NCBI GenBank assembly: GCA_046047495.1
Contig: JBJOHV010000011.1
Location: 1-64,000, forward strand
Origin: NORP240 sp046047495
GTDB taxonomy: Bacteria > Pseudomonadota > Gammaproteobacteria > Pseudomonadales > Pseudohongiellaceae
DNA: 64,000 bases
Reading direction: 5' to 3'
The notes beneath the pieces were generated by a model, which did not search any database, was not told where the DNA came from, and worked only from the letters and a program-made list of their open reading frames with translations. A program made the position numbers and the translations under genes. The first letter of the stretch is position 1. Each line of letters begins with the position of its first letter. This document shows positions 16,842 through 26,529 of the stretch, piece after piece.

Positions 16842-18299
16842 TCAGTATCGTGTTGGTGTGCGTCTGCCGCCCTTGTCGATCTTCATGAACTCATAGCGCC
16901 CCGTCACAAAGCGCACCTCATCCTGCTGCAAACGACGAAAAAGGGCAATCCAGGCGGCATAGCCGGCCACGGGTGACGTACTGACTCCAAGACCGGTGTA
17001 ATCCAGGTTTTCATCCAACCGGCCAGTATCCCTGCCCCACTGGTCGACATAGCGGGTTGCAGCTGGTTCGGAGGTAAACTGGTACTCCAAAGCCACCCGG
17101 GTCTGGGCGATGCGCAGGGTATCCGCACTGAGGAACCTCACCTCGTAGCGTGCCTCATAAGCCAGTTCCGGTTGCGCCGGCAGGGTAGTAAACCTGACAG
17201 CGGTGTCGATTATGACGCTCTTGGTGACCGGCAGGTTGCGGACGAATTCGAACGGCATGACATCCAGTTCCATGAGGTGATGGCCGATATCGGTGTCCCG
17301 CAGTGCCTCGGAAATCCGCACCCGACCCTCTCCATCGATATCCACCACTGCATCGGAGCGCAGCGCTTCGGCACGATCCACGAAGTCCCATAGCGCCTTC
17401 AGATCGGCCGCGCTGCCGTCAACCGCTAACCGCAGCCTGATGCCGTCGTCTGTCAAAACATGCAAGCCGCCTTCCGCATAACTGAGTTCCTGGGGCTTAA
17501 AATCCAGCTCGGCAATTTCACCGAATGCAATGCCGCCGGGCACGATGATCTCCTCGATGGTGGAGGCCTCGAATTCATCACCGAGGCTGGCCTTGCGGAA
17601 CACCGCCGGCTCGTTGCGAGCGGCAGGAGTACGACCATAAACGGTCACCAGGGAATCCTGGTTACGACCCAGCCGCTGGCCCAGAAACTCGAACTCGCTG
17701 AGCTCACTGCGGTGCCGGCGGGCCGTCGCGGAATCGATTGCCAGCCGTCGGCCCGCCAGCACAAACAGCCGCCCTGCGGTTTCGGCGGCCTCCGGGGAAT
17801 GGAACAGGCTGACGGTCCATCCACGAGCCTGCATGACTGACTGAACAGCCTCCACAGCAACCAGATCCGTGCTGTGAAACGTGACCATCACCCGCTGCTC
17901 CGGAGTCACCGCCTGCCAACGATCCTCAAATCCTGTCGTGCCGGCATCGGGAGTGGACTCGGCAATGATCGCCAGGGCGCCGATGGCTCCGGTGGCTATG
18001 TCCGCCTCGAAAGCATTGAGATCCGTACTGCCCGGCATGCGCCCCGGCGGCAAATCGGGAAAGCCGCCCAGGCGCGGCCGGGGCGGGCGCCCGCGGGCAA
18101 TGGACCGCTCGTTGAGATTGTGCGCCACATCGATGCCCAGTGCATCGAGCTCAACGGCCAGATCGTCCAGCAGCGGGTCCGGCGGCGAATCTCCGTCCAG
18201 CACGGCAGCCGACAGCGGCAGCGACAGGGCCAGCCACAGCCCCAGGCAGGCCATCTTATATCCCAAACGCCAGGGCTGACTAGTGATCGGCACAGGCAT
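16842..18299 (-). CDS. Exported protein of unknown function
   Basis: I do not recognise this 485-residue protein. An N-terminal hydrophobic segment (MACLGLWLALSLPLSAAVLD, starting at residue 16) looks like a signal peptide, so the product is probably periplasmic. A low-complexity stretch rich in Pro, Arg and Gly (RGRPPRPRLGGFPDLPPGRMPG) lies near residues 69-90. The rest is mixed alpha/beta, with no cysteine motif seen. Its start overlaps the end of the upstream peptidase-MA-like gene by 20 bases, and it abuts the TPR lipoprotein gene, so the three are likely co-translated. Confidence 0.75.
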   Translation of the reverse strand: MPVPITSQPWRLGYKMACLGLWLALSLPLSAAVLDGDSPPDPLLDDLAVELDALGIDVAHNLNERSIARGRPPRPRLGGFPDLPPGRMPGSTDLNAFEADIATGAIGALAIIAESTPDAGTTGFEDRWQAVTPEQRVMVTFHSTDLVAVEAVQSVMQARGWTVSLFHSPEAAETAGRLFVLAGRRLAIDSATARRHRSELSEFEFLGQRLGRNQDSLVTVYGRTPAARNEPAVFRKASLGDEFEASTIEEIIVPGGIAFGEIAELDFKPQELSYAEGGLHVLTDDGIRLRLAVDGSAADLKALWDFVDRAEALRSDAVVDIDGEGRVRISEALRDTDIGHHLMELDVMPFEFVRNLPVTKSVIIDTAVRFTTLPAQPELAYEARYEVRFLSADTLRIAQTRVALEYQFTSEPAATRYVDQWGRDTGRLDENLDYTGLGVSTSPVAGYAAWIALFRRLQQDEVRFVTGRYEFMKIDKGGRRTPTRY

Positions 18300-19824
18300 C
18301 GTAAATCCGCCCTTGTTGATGGCTTGCCAGTCGCGTGCGCAAATCCGTTACCCAATCCGGCTCACCGAAAAAATGCAGCGGCTGTGACAGCTCGTTGATG
18401 AGACGTTCCGCCTCCTCATGGTTCCCCAGCACAATGGCGTATCTGATGGCCTGCTCCATGATGAAGCTTTCCGCCGGCAGCAGGGCCAGCGCCCTGCGTT
18501 GATACTCCACACCCGCTTGAATGTCCTCCCCGGACAACAGGTACAACTGCCCCATGGCCAGATTGGCTTCCGCATTGTCGGGAGCAAGGGCCAGGGCGCG
18601 GCCGAACCAGGTTCGCATCTCGTCGCGCATCTCCTGCTGACGCGCCGCGGTCAGGTCCACCGAGCAATCCTCGATCACCACCTCCAGGTATTCCCCATAG
18701 TCCAGAAGGATGTCCACCGCCTCCGGCGCCATCTCAACCGCCCTCAGGTACTGGGGAGCCAGGTCCGCCCGCAATTCCGGGTAAGCCTGCATACGCACCG
18801 CATCGGCGTGGCCCGATATGCTGCGCGGTGTCGGTGCGGCACCATCCCTCACGGCGGCATAGAAGTTCAGAGCCAGATCATAATTGCCCGCGTTCAGCGC
18901 CAGCTCGCCCAGATACTCCTGCATGGTGGAATCGGCAATCGCCAGAGCCTCTTCCGCCGCGGGTAACTCCGGCATGACGATCTCCAATTCCCCCCGCGGC
19001 CGCCGGCTCTCCTGCAGATACCGTTCGTATTCTCTGTCCAGCTGGGACGTGTTGATATCGAAGGCCTGATCGAAGGCAAATCGCTGGCCACGGCCCTGCA
19101 GACTCAAATCGAGGTACTCGGCCAGCTGCGCCCGGCGGTCGGGAAACCCCTCCTCCTGGTGGCCATGCAACAAATAATGAAGAAAGGTTTCGGACTTGAG
19201 ATTGGCAATCTGGATGAGGCGGGGCGAGGCCAGAGCCTCCTCGTCGTACAACAGCTCCTGCAAGGACACTTCCCTATTCAGGCGCACGGAGGCGGCGAAA
19301 CCCTCGGCTGACATCCGCGCCAGTTGCACGGAATCACGCTCCACTTCCAGGTTCGTCAGGTAACCGGCCAGTCCCTCCTCGTACCAGCGCGGTATGCGCA
19401 GGTCGACGAAATTGCGCATCAGGAAGTGCACATAATGATGCCGGGCATGTTGCAGGGATTCGGTATCACCGAACACCAGGGCCAGAAAATTGCGACGCGG
19501 CGTGGAGATGAACAGCCCGGCTTCGGCACCGGAAACGAAGTGGGAATAGGCTTCATTGTCTTCGAAGACATAGACGTGATTTGCCACCGCGGCGCGGGGC
19601 AAGGCATCCCCGCCGGTGATAATCTGCCCGGCGGCGTGTCGCCACACCTCCAGTTCCTGAGCCAGACGTTCCGTGCGATTGGAAGACACCTGGCTGAGAA
19701 TGACGAAGTTTTCAGTCACCAGTTCACGCCAGCCGTTCCCTTCAACGGGAAGTTGTGCCCCCGAGGTTGTGCTCAGGCTCAGCACCAGCAGAAGGAAGAT
19801 CAGTCGCAGCGGTGTGCCAGCCAT
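18280..19824 (-). CDS. Exported peptidase-MA-like protein with TPR region, degenerate zinc motif
   Basis: The 514-residue protein has a clear signal peptide (LRLIFLLLVLSLSTTSGAQ). Residues about 30-160 resemble the peptidase-MA/DUF1570 group: a helix with HHYVH at 129-133, then IPRWYEEGLAGYL. In active members the first motif is HExxH; here the catalytic Glu position is His, so activity may be lost. The C-terminal half holds TPR-like repeats (WFGRALALAPDNAEANLAMGQLYLL). It lies 12 bases downstream of ETF-QO and overlaps the next gene by 20 bases. Confidence 0.75.
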   Translation of the reverse strand: MAGTPLRLIFLLLVLSLSTTSGAQLPVEGNGWRELVTENFVILSQVSSNRTERLAQELEVWRHAAGQIITGGDALPRAAVANHVYVFEDNEAYSHFVSGAEAGLFISTPRRNFLALVFGDTESLQHARHHYVHFLMRNFVDLRIPRWYEEGLAGYLTNLEVERDSVQLARMSAEGFAASVRLNREVSLQELLYDEEALASPRLIQIANLKSETFLHYLLHGHQEEGFPDRRAQLAEYLDLSLQGRGQRFAFDQAFDINTSQLDREYERYLQESRRPRGELEIVMPELPAAEEALAIADSTMQEYLGELALNAGNYDLALNFYAAVRDGAAPTPRSISGHADAVRMQAYPELRADLAPQYLRAVEMAPEAVDILLDYGEYLEVVIEDCSVDLTAARQQEMRDEMRTWFGRALALAPDNAEANLAMGQLYLLSGEDIQAGVEYQRRALALLPAESFIMEQAIRYAIVLGNHEEAERLINELSQPLHFFGEPDWVTDLRTRLASHQQGRIYDACADH

Positions 19825-19836
19825 GATTCGCTCCGT

Positions 19837-21492
19837 TCACATGCCAGGATAGTTGGGCCCGCCCCCACCTTCAGGAACAACCCAGTTGATGTTCTGGGCG
19901 GGATCCTTGATGTCGCAGGTCTTGCAGTGCACACAATTCTGGGAGTTGATCTGAAAACGTTTACGACCAGCCTCCTCGACTATCTCATACACGCCTGCCG
20001 GGCAGTAGCGCTGGGCAGGCTCGTCGTACATCGGCAGATTGATCGCGATGGGGATGGCGGGATCCTTCAACTGCAGATGGCAGGGCTGATCCTCTGCATG
20101 ATTGGTATTGGACAGGAACACGCTGGACAGCCTGTCGAAGCTGATCACACCGTCGGGTTTGGGATAGGAGATGCGCTGGCTCTGGGCGGCCGGTTTGAGC
20201 TGGCTGTGATCCGTGGAGCGATCATGGAACGTGAACGGGAAACGTCCCGCGAAAATGTTCTGCTCGAGAAACACCAGGGCGCTGCCGATCCAAAACCCGA
20301 ATTTGTGGAAGCCGGAGCTGAAATTCCGCGCCTTGTGCAGCTCCACATACAAGCTCGACTGCCGGAAGCGTTCGGCAAAGCTGATGATTTCCGACTCGGG
20401 CACATCCGAGGCCAGGGCGCTGAATAGGGATTCTGCGGCCAACATGCCCGATTTCATGGCGGTATGACTACCCTTGATCTTGGCCGCATTCATGGTGCCT
20501 GCATCACAACCGATCAACAGGCCACCGGGAAACGCCATTTTTGGCAGTGAGTTCAAGCCACCCTTGATGAGAGCCCTGGCACCGTAGCTGAGACGTTTGC
20601 CCCCTTCCAGATATTGGCGGATCACCGGGTGCAGCTTGAATTTCTGGAATTCATCAAAGGGACTGATGTGTGGATTCTGATACGCAAGGTCCACAATCAG
20701 CCCAACAGACACCTGATTTTTTTCCACGTGATAAAGAAATCCTCCGCTTGTGGCGGCGGCACTGGCACCAATCATGGGATAACCGGCGGTGTGCACCACC
20801 AGGCCCTCCCTGTGTTTGTCCGCGGGTATTTCCCAGACCTCCTTGATGCCGATTCCGTAGTGTTGGGGATCACTGTCCTTATCCAGACCGAAACGGGCGA
20901 TGATCTGCTTGCCCAGATGGCCGCGGCACCCCTCGGCCAGCACCGTGTACTTGGCGTGAAATTCGAATCCCGGCTCGTAGGAGGATTTCTTTTCGCCATG
21001 GGCATCCACACCCATGTCGCCAGTAGCCACGCCTTTGACACTGCCGTCCTCGTGATACAGCACCTCGGCCGCCGCAAACCCGGGAAAGATTTCCACACCC
21101 AGCGCCTGGGCCTGCTCGCCCAGCCAGCGGCACAGATTGCCGAGAGAAATGATGTAGTTGCCGTGATTGTGCATGGTGCGCGGCACCAGCAGGCCGGGGA
21201 ATTTGAACGAGGATGTCCCGTTGGGCAGGTAATAGACATCATCGCCCGTCACTGCGGTATTCAATGGTGCGCCGCGGTCTTTCCAGTCCGGAAACAATTC
21301 GTCCAGGGCAGATGGCTCAAACACCGCACCGGACAGAATGTGCGCCCCCACCTCGGAGCCCTTTTCCAGCACACAGACCGACAGCTCCCTGCCCTGCTCC
21401 TGGGCCAGTTGCATCAGGCGACAGGCGGTCGCCAATCCTGCCGGGCCGGCACCGACGATGACTACATCGACTTCCATCGATTCGCGTTGCAT
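19837..21492 (-). CDS. Electron transfer flavoprotein-ubiquinone oxidoreductase
   Basis: The 551-residue protein starts with an FAD-binding Rossmann motif (VVIVGAGPAGLATACRLMQLA) and ends with a 4Fe-4S cluster region (RYCPAGVYE ... INSQNCVHCKTCDIKDP). It passes electrons from acyl-CoA dehydrogenases, by way of ETF, to ubiquinone at the inner membrane. The ATG at 21492 is preceded by GAGGAAAGGAT. No etfAB genes are nearby. Three genes for exported proteins follow with very short gaps, so it could head a longer transcript, although a functional link is not obvious. Confidence 0.95.
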   Translation of the reverse strand: MQRESMEVDVVIVGAGPAGLATACRLMQLAQEQGRELSVCVLEKGSEVGAHILSGAVFEPSALDELFPDWKDRGAPLNTAVTGDDVYYLPNGTSSFKFPGLLVPRTMHNHGNYIISLGNLCRWLGEQAQALGVEIFPGFAAAEVLYHEDGSVKGVATGDMGVDAHGEKKSSYEPGFEFHAKYTVLAEGCRGHLGKQIIARFGLDKDSDPQHYGIGIKEVWEIPADKHREGLVVHTAGYPMIGASAAATSGGFLYHVEKNQVSVGLIVDLAYQNPHISPFDEFQKFKLHPVIRQYLEGGKRLSYGARALIKGGLNSLPKMAFPGGLLIGCDAGTMNAAKIKGSHTAMKSGMLAAESLFSALASDVPESEIISFAERFRQSSLYVELHKARNFSSGFHKFGFWIGSALVFLEQNIFAGRFPFTFHDRSTDHSQLKPAAQSQRISYPKPDGVISFDRLSSVFLSNTNHAEDQPCHLQLKDPAIPIAINLPMYDEPAQRYCPAGVYEIVEEAGRKRFQINSQNCVHCKTCDIKDPAQNINWVVPEGGGGPNYPGM

Positions 21493-21761
21493 ATCCTTTC
21501 CTCAGAATGTAGTGGGGGCCGGTGCGCAGACCCATTGCTTGCGGGTTTTCGGGGTGCAGGGCTGAGCCCGTATTATGCTTAATTCACCATCCCAGCGCAA
21601 AAGACCGCCACAGCGCCTCCCTTGGCCAGTCGAACACGAAGACCCTGGATCGATACCGAAATGACCTTACAAAATGTCACAAAAATCCCTTTTTGTTCCA
21701 TTCTGTTGGCAGACCTTTCTGTGCATACTAGCGCGCTGTTATTTACCCCGGAGAGACCCCG

Positions 21762-23933
21762 ATGAGAGCGACGCCTCGCCCCCCCATGCCCGCACTGCGG
21801 CTAGCCATTGCCGCGGCCCTGGTTACGGCATTCATGCAATCCGCCGCTGCTCAAGCGCCATCCACTGCGGAAAACTCCACGGTTACCTATCCGGCAGACT
21901 ATTTTTCCCAGTATCAACCGTTTTCCGTAACTGACATGCTGAATCGAATACCGGGTATTTCGGTTGCCCAGGGTGGCGGCCCGGGTCCCCAGGGAGGACC
22001 TGGCAGCTCCGGCGGCTCCGATCGCCGCGGTCTGGGCGCCGGTGGCGATCAGGTTCTGATCAACGGGCGCCGCATTGCTGGCAAGGAAAACGAGGGCAAC
22101 CAGCAGCTCAGCCGCATTCCGGCGAGCCAGGTGCAATACATCGAGATCATTCGTGGCACATCGGGGGACCTCGACGTGCGTGGCGGCTCCCAGGTGATCA
22201 ACATCGTGCTGCTGGAGGCGGAGTCCCGATCCAGCGTGGCCTTTGAATTCAACACCGACCATTACCACGACGGCAAATATCAACCTGGCGGCAAAATCTC
22301 CCTGACCGGACAGGACGGGCCTTTCAGTTACTTCCTCAGTGCGGAGGGCGAACCGCGTTGGGAATACCGGGATGGCTTCGAGGTGAGCGTCAATGCCGAT
22401 GGCAGCCTCAACGATACCGTGGACCGTAATGACACACGGGACTCCTGGCCCGTTACTCTGGTTTCCAACCTGGGCTACGAATTGACCGATCAGGACACCG
22501 TGCACCTGAATCTGCAGTGGTCCGATGGGGATGCCCCCAGTTTCACCGACCGGGTGATCACCGACTATGACACTGCCCCGCCGGTGGCCACCATCGAGCG
22601 AGACGACATTCCTGCCACAAACGATTCCTGGGAAGTGGGTGGCGACTACGAGCGCAGTTTCCTCAACGGCAACCGTTTCAAGGCCCTGTTCATCGTCAAT
22701 GAACGGGAAGACGACAGCACCCGGGAAACCTTCGTGGGCCTGGGCAGCAGCCGGGTCAAGGATCTTTACCTGGCCAGTTATGCCCGCAACCGGGAACGCA
22801 TCATACGTCCGAGTTACACCATGGGGTTGACCGACAACCAGGACATCGAAGTGGGACTGGAGCGGGCCCAGACTATTCTGGATACCTCATTGCAACTGGG
22901 TCTGGACATTCCCGGCACCACATCGCCAGCCTACGGCGGGCTGGTACCGGTGACCAATGCCAATGGCAGCGTGGAGGAAATCCGCTATGAATATTTCGCC
23001 ATCCACAACTGGCAGTTGAATCCGCGTATGAGCCTGGAAACCACCCTGCTGTTCGAGGACAGCACCATTTCCCAAAGTGGTGACGTGTCCAAATCCAGGG
23101 ATTTCAATTTCTTCCGTCCCAAGGTCGACTACCGTTTCGATATCACACCATCGGTGCAGTTCCGTGCATCCATCACCAAGGATGTCGCCCAGCTGAGCTT
23201 CTCCGACTTTACCGCCAGCGTGGCGGGTGGCGACGATGACCAGAATGCCCTGGCGGGCAACCCCGATCTGCGCCAGGAACAATCGGTGCGTTATGAAACC
23301 AACCTGGAATACCGCCTGCCAAATGACGGAGGTGTGCTGAATACCAACCTTTTCTATCACGACCTGACCGATGTGATCGAACGGGTGGATGTGTCAACGG
23401 CCACCAGCATATTGTCCGCCAACGGCAACATCGGCGATGGGGAACGCTACGGCATCAATATCGATGGCAGCCTGCGACTGGGTGCGTTCAATCTGCCCGG
23501 CATCCTGCTCACTTCCCGCCTGTCACTGGAGGAGTCCAAGGTAACCGACCCCTTCCTGGGCATCGAGCGCCGGCTGCGTCAGCAGGGCAAGGGTCGCTTC
23601 AGCTTCGGTTACCGGCACGATCTGGCCATCGCCAACAGCATGAATTACGGCTTCAACTACAGCAAGAATTTCGATGGCGGCAATTTTGTCTATGACATCG
23701 ACAAGATCGAGGAGTATCCACAGACGGACCAGCTCAGCCTGTTCGTCGAGGCCGTGGGCTGGGGTGATCTCACCTATCGCTTCGAGACCATGAACACCAC
23801 CAATGCGGAGCGCTGCCGGATTCGCTCACGCTACGTGGGCGGCACCATTGCCACCGGCAGGCTCAACGAAGTGGAAAATTCCTGCAGCGAGACCGGAATC
23901 AAGCTGGCCATCAAGATCCGCGGCACCTTCTAA
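21762..23933 (+). CDS. TonB-dependent receptor-like outer membrane protein (copy 1)
   Basis: The 723-residue protein has a signal peptide (residues 1-30), a plug-like region (TVTYPADYFSQYQPFSVTDMLNRIPG, QVLINGRRIAGKENEG, IPASQVQYIEIIRG) and a long beta-rich barrel ending in IRGTF, the C-terminal Phe typical of outer membrane proteins. A glycine-rich insert (about residues 71-90) interrupts the plug. A Cys pair near the C-terminus may form a disulfide. Ligand unknown; no TonB or ExbBD genes are nearby. A GGAGAG precedes the ATG. The next gene encodes a same-length paralogue. Confidence 0.85.
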   Translation: MRATPRPPMPALRLAIAAALVTAFMQSAAAQAPSTAENSTVTYPADYFSQYQPFSVTDMLNRIPGISVAQGGGPGPQGGPGSSGGSDRRGLGAGGDQVLINGRRIAGKENEGNQQLSRIPASQVQYIEIIRGTSGDLDVRGGSQVINIVLLEAESRSSVAFEFNTDHYHDGKYQPGGKISLTGQDGPFSYFLSAEGEPRWEYRDGFEVSVNADGSLNDTVDRNDTRDSWPVTLVSNLGYELTDQDTVHLNLQWSDGDAPSFTDRVITDYDTAPPVATIERDDIPATNDSWEVGGDYERSFLNGNRFKALFIVNEREDDSTRETFVGLGSSRVKDLYLASYARNRERIIRPSYTMGLTDNQDIEVGLERAQTILDTSLQLGLDIPGTTSPAYGGLVPVTNANGSVEEIRYEYFAIHNWQLNPRMSLETTLLFEDSTISQSGDVSKSRDFNFFRPKVDYRFDITPSVQFRASITKDVAQLSFSDFTASVAGGDDDQNALAGNPDLRQEQSVRYETNLEYRLPNDGGVLNTNLFYHDLTDVIERVDVSTATSILSANGNIGDGERYGINIDGSLRLGAFNLPGILLTSRLSLEESKVTDPFLGIERRLRQQGKGRFSFGYRHDLAIANSMNYGFNYSKNFDGGNFVYDIDKIEEYPQTDQLSLFVEAVGWGDLTYRFETMNTTNAERCRIRSRYVGGTIATGRLNEVENSCSETGIKLAIKIRGTF

Positions 23934-23960
23934 CCGGTCCCCGCCCCCCGCTCCATCCGA

Positions 23961-23996
23961 CCCCGTGCCGAGCCACCTCGTCACGGGGTTTTTCTT
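23961..23996 (+). terminator. Rho-independent terminator after first receptor gene
   Basis: CCCCGTG at 23961-23967 pairs with CACGGGG at 23982-23988 and is followed directly by five T residues. It lies 27 bases after the stop codon, so the two receptor genes are likely separate transcription units. Confidence 0.8.
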
Positions 23997-24203
23997 GTCC
24001 GGCGTTTAAAATGGAATACATGGCACCTAATTGGTCGGCGCGTGCCCGTATCGAAACTGTCCCCTCTGACAGGGACACAGCATGCAGAAATGTGGCAAAA
24101 ATAGGGCACTCAAGAATGCCAAGCAGTTCACGATATGATTTGATCTGAATGGTAAATTTCGACGTAAGCCATTGGTCTATCGAGGGTCTCGATTCATCCT
24201 GTC

Positions 24204-24216
24204 TGACAATTTGTCA
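24204..24216. promoter_or_regulatory. Palindromic operator candidate upstream of second receptor
   Basis: TGACAA and TTGTCA arms flank a single T, giving a perfect 13-base palindrome. It lies 24 bases before the TATAAT at 24241, overlapping or flanking the region where a -35 box should be. No cognate regulator is encoded next to it. Confidence 0.45.
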
Positions 24217-24240
24217 CACAATTGACCGGCAGAATTCGCA

Positions 24241-24246
24241 TATAAT
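24241..24246 (+). promoter_or_regulatory. -10 box (TATAAT) for second receptor gene
   Basis: A perfect TATAAT lies 95 bases before the ATG. The best -35-like sequence (TTGACC at 24222) is only 13 bases away, too close for a standard sigma-70 promoter, so activator help is possible. Confidence 0.45.
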
Positions 24247-24341
24247 CGCGGCCTTATGCAGTACCCGGGGATGTTTGAAGTCAGCAGCAGACTGGCTCGT
24301 GAAATCTGAATCAGCATACTGACAGTCTGGAGCAAGGAATA

Positions 24342-26513
24342 ATGTTCAAACACCGTAGTGGCATACAGCGCCCGGGGCGCCTCTGGAAGTCGTGCAGTCT
24401 GACCCTGGCCATCGGCCTGGCAACCCAGGCGGCAGCCCAGACCGGAACCACGGTTGACGCTCCGGCAGATGCCCTGGAAAGCGCGACCATTACCTATCCT
24501 GCCTCCTATTTCAGCGAATACTCCCCCGTCTCTGTCAACGACATGGTCAATCTGATCCCAGGCATCAATCTGGCCATGGGAGGCAACCGCAATGACAATC
24601 GGCGGGGGCTGGGCGCCGGCGAAAACGAAATTCTCATCAATGGCCAGCGCATGACCGGCAAGAGCAATTCCGGCCGTGACCAGCTCAGCCGCATTTCCGC
24701 CAGCCAGGTCGAATACATCGAAATCATCCGGGGAGCCTCTGAGGACCTGGCGGTACGCAACTCGGGTCAGACCCTCAACATCGTGCTGGTGGATGCTCCG
24801 TCCCGGCAAAGCATCAATACCGAGATCAACGCCGATTACACCCGGGACGGCACGGTCGACCCCGGTGGCAAGTTCTCCATCTCCGGCCAGAACGGTCAGT
24901 TGAATTACTTGCTGAGCGCCGAAGCCGAGCCCCGCTACAACCAGGAAATCCGCCAGGAAGTCAGCCTGCTGCCCAATGGCCAGCTGAATGACACCATCTT
25001 CGAGGAGGAAATCCGTGACCAGACCGAGTATCAGGTCAGCGCTGCGGTCAGCTACCAGTTCGAACGGGATCTGGTGCAACTCAACGGGCTTTATGGCAAG
25101 CGCAATCCACCCACCGACACTCAGCGTCTCATCACCACTTACGGCAGCCCGGTGCCGGTGGAAACCCGCGAGCGGGAAGCCCGCCAGTTCGACAAGGAGA
25201 ATTGGGAGATCGGTGGCGACTGGGAGCGCAGTTTCGCCAACGGCAGCACCTACCGTCTGCTGTTCATCGTCAACGACGACGAAGGGCGGGGTGTGCGTGA
25301 GCGTTACCGGCTGACGGCCGACAGCGAAAACAAGAATCTGTATCTGTACAACATGGGCCGCGACCGCGAGCGAATCGTCCGCACCTCCTACACGTTCAGC
25401 CTGGCACAGAGCCAGGGACTGGAATTGGGAATCGAGCGGGCACAGACCATCCGCAACAACGACCTGCGCATGGGGCTGTCGGTGGCTGGTACACCGTCCG
25501 CCTCGGTCGGCGGGCTGGTGCCGGTGAACATCGCCAACAGCACCTCCCAGGTGGAGGAAATGCGCTACGAGACGTTTGCCGTCCACAACTGGCAGCTCAA
25601 TGACCGCATGTCCCTGGAGAGCACCCTGCTGTTAGAGACCTCGGAGATTGCCCAGACCGGTGATGTCAGCCTGTCACGCAATTTCGATTTCTGGCGACCT
25701 AAGGTGGATTACCGCTTCAATATCACCAGCATGTTGCAGGTCCGGGCCAGCATCGAGCGGGATGTCTCCCAATTGAGCTTCTCCGATTTCAGTGCTTCGG
25801 TCGACAATTCCGACCTGGACAAGAACACAGAAGCCGGCAACCCGGAGATCGTGCAGGAAAAAGCCTGGAACTACAGTCTCAATCTGGAATACCGCCTGCC
25901 CAACAATGTGGGCGTGCTCAGTTCCGGGGTGTACTACCGTGACATCGAGGACGTGATCGACCGGGTGGACGTATCCAGCGGAAACTCACTAGCGTCGGCA
26001 CGTGGGAACATCGGTGACGGCGAGCGCTACGGTATCAATCTGAATGCCAGCACCAAGCTGGGCTTCATCGGTTTGCCCGAGGCGCTGCTGACCGCCGGCC
26101 TGGGCTTGACGGATTCCTCAGTGGTGGATCCCTTCCTCGGCATCGAACGCCGCATGCGTGGTAACGGCCGCGGTTTCCGCAGCCTCGGCTTCCGCCATGA
26201 CCTGCCCTCCCTCAACATGAATTATGGCTTCAACTGGGGAGGTCCCATCAACGGCGGCAGCGGTCGCACCATCATCGATATCGATGACATCGAAGTGGAA
26301 CGCAATGAGCCGAACCTGACCCTGTTCCTGGAGAAGAAGGCCTTCGGAGGCACCACCTTCCGCTTCGAGGCGACGAATACCCTGGACAGTCAGTGGTGCC
26401 GTCAACGCACCCGCTTCGACGGCGCTACGGTGGACGGCATCGTGGAAGAGGTCGAGGATTACTGCAGCGGCAGTGGACGTCGCTTCGCCCTGAAGATACG
26501 TCGTACGTTCTGA
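24342..26513 (+). CDS. TonB-dependent receptor-like outer membrane protein (copy 2)
   Basis: Again 723 residues, with signal peptide (to about residue 32), plug-like region (ATITYPASYFSEYSPVSVNDMVNLIPG, EILINGQRMTGKSN, ISASQVEYIEIIRG) and a barrel ending in IRRTF. It aligns with the preceding gene along its whole length, sharing blocks such as DPFLGIERR, GDGERYGIN and the C-terminal Cys pair, but it lacks the glycine-rich plug insert. Both therefore arose by duplication and have diverged considerably. The ligand is unknown. An AAGGAA stretch lies just before the ATG. It converges with the exported methyltransferase gene. Confidence 0.85.
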   Translation: MFKHRSGIQRPGRLWKSCSLTLAIGLATQAAAQTGTTVDAPADALESATITYPASYFSEYSPVSVNDMVNLIPGINLAMGGNRNDNRRGLGAGENEILINGQRMTGKSNSGRDQLSRISASQVEYIEIIRGASEDLAVRNSGQTLNIVLVDAPSRQSINTEINADYTRDGTVDPGGKFSISGQNGQLNYLLSAEAEPRYNQEIRQEVSLLPNGQLNDTIFEEEIRDQTEYQVSAAVSYQFERDLVQLNGLYGKRNPPTDTQRLITTYGSPVPVETREREARQFDKENWEIGGDWERSFANGSTYRLLFIVNDDEGRGVRERYRLTADSENKNLYLYNMGRDRERIVRTSYTFSLAQSQGLELGIERAQTIRNNDLRMGLSVAGTPSASVGGLVPVNIANSTSQVEEMRYETFAVHNWQLNDRMSLESTLLLETSEIAQTGDVSLSRNFDFWRPKVDYRFNITSMLQVRASIERDVSQLSFSDFSASVDNSDLDKNTEAGNPEIVQEKAWNYSLNLEYRLPNNVGVLSSGVYYRDIEDVIDRVDVSSGNSLASARGNIGDGERYGINLNASTKLGFIGLPEALLTAGLGLTDSSVVDPFLGIERRMRGNGRGFRSLGFRHDLPSLNMNYGFNWGGPINGGSGRTIIDIDDIEVERNEPNLTLFLEKKAFGGTTFRFEATNTLDSQWCRQRTRFDGATVDGIVEEVEDYCSGSGRRFALKIRRTF

Positions 26514-26529
26514 GCCGCCACCCGGCAGC

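Larger units (their letters stand above)
23934..24341. other. 408-base intergenic region between receptor paralogues
   Basis: The stretch holds no gene that I can support. It contains the terminator above, a small TGTCCC/GGGACA hairpin at 24058-24077, an AAATGTGGCAAAAAT block at 24088-24102 that resembles AAATGTCACAAAAAT upstream of the first receptor (21672-21686), the palindrome at 24204-24216 and a perfect -10 box at 24241. It is markedly more AT-rich than its flanks. Confidence 0.6.

Noticed and set aside
21493..21761. Sigma-70 promoter for the first receptor
   Set aside because: TTGGCA and CATACT are present but only 12 bases apart; no well-spaced pair was found.
24177..25586. 469-residue minus-strand open frame opposite the second receptor
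   Set aside because: The plus-strand receptor has signal peptide, plug and barrel end; the opposite frame has none.
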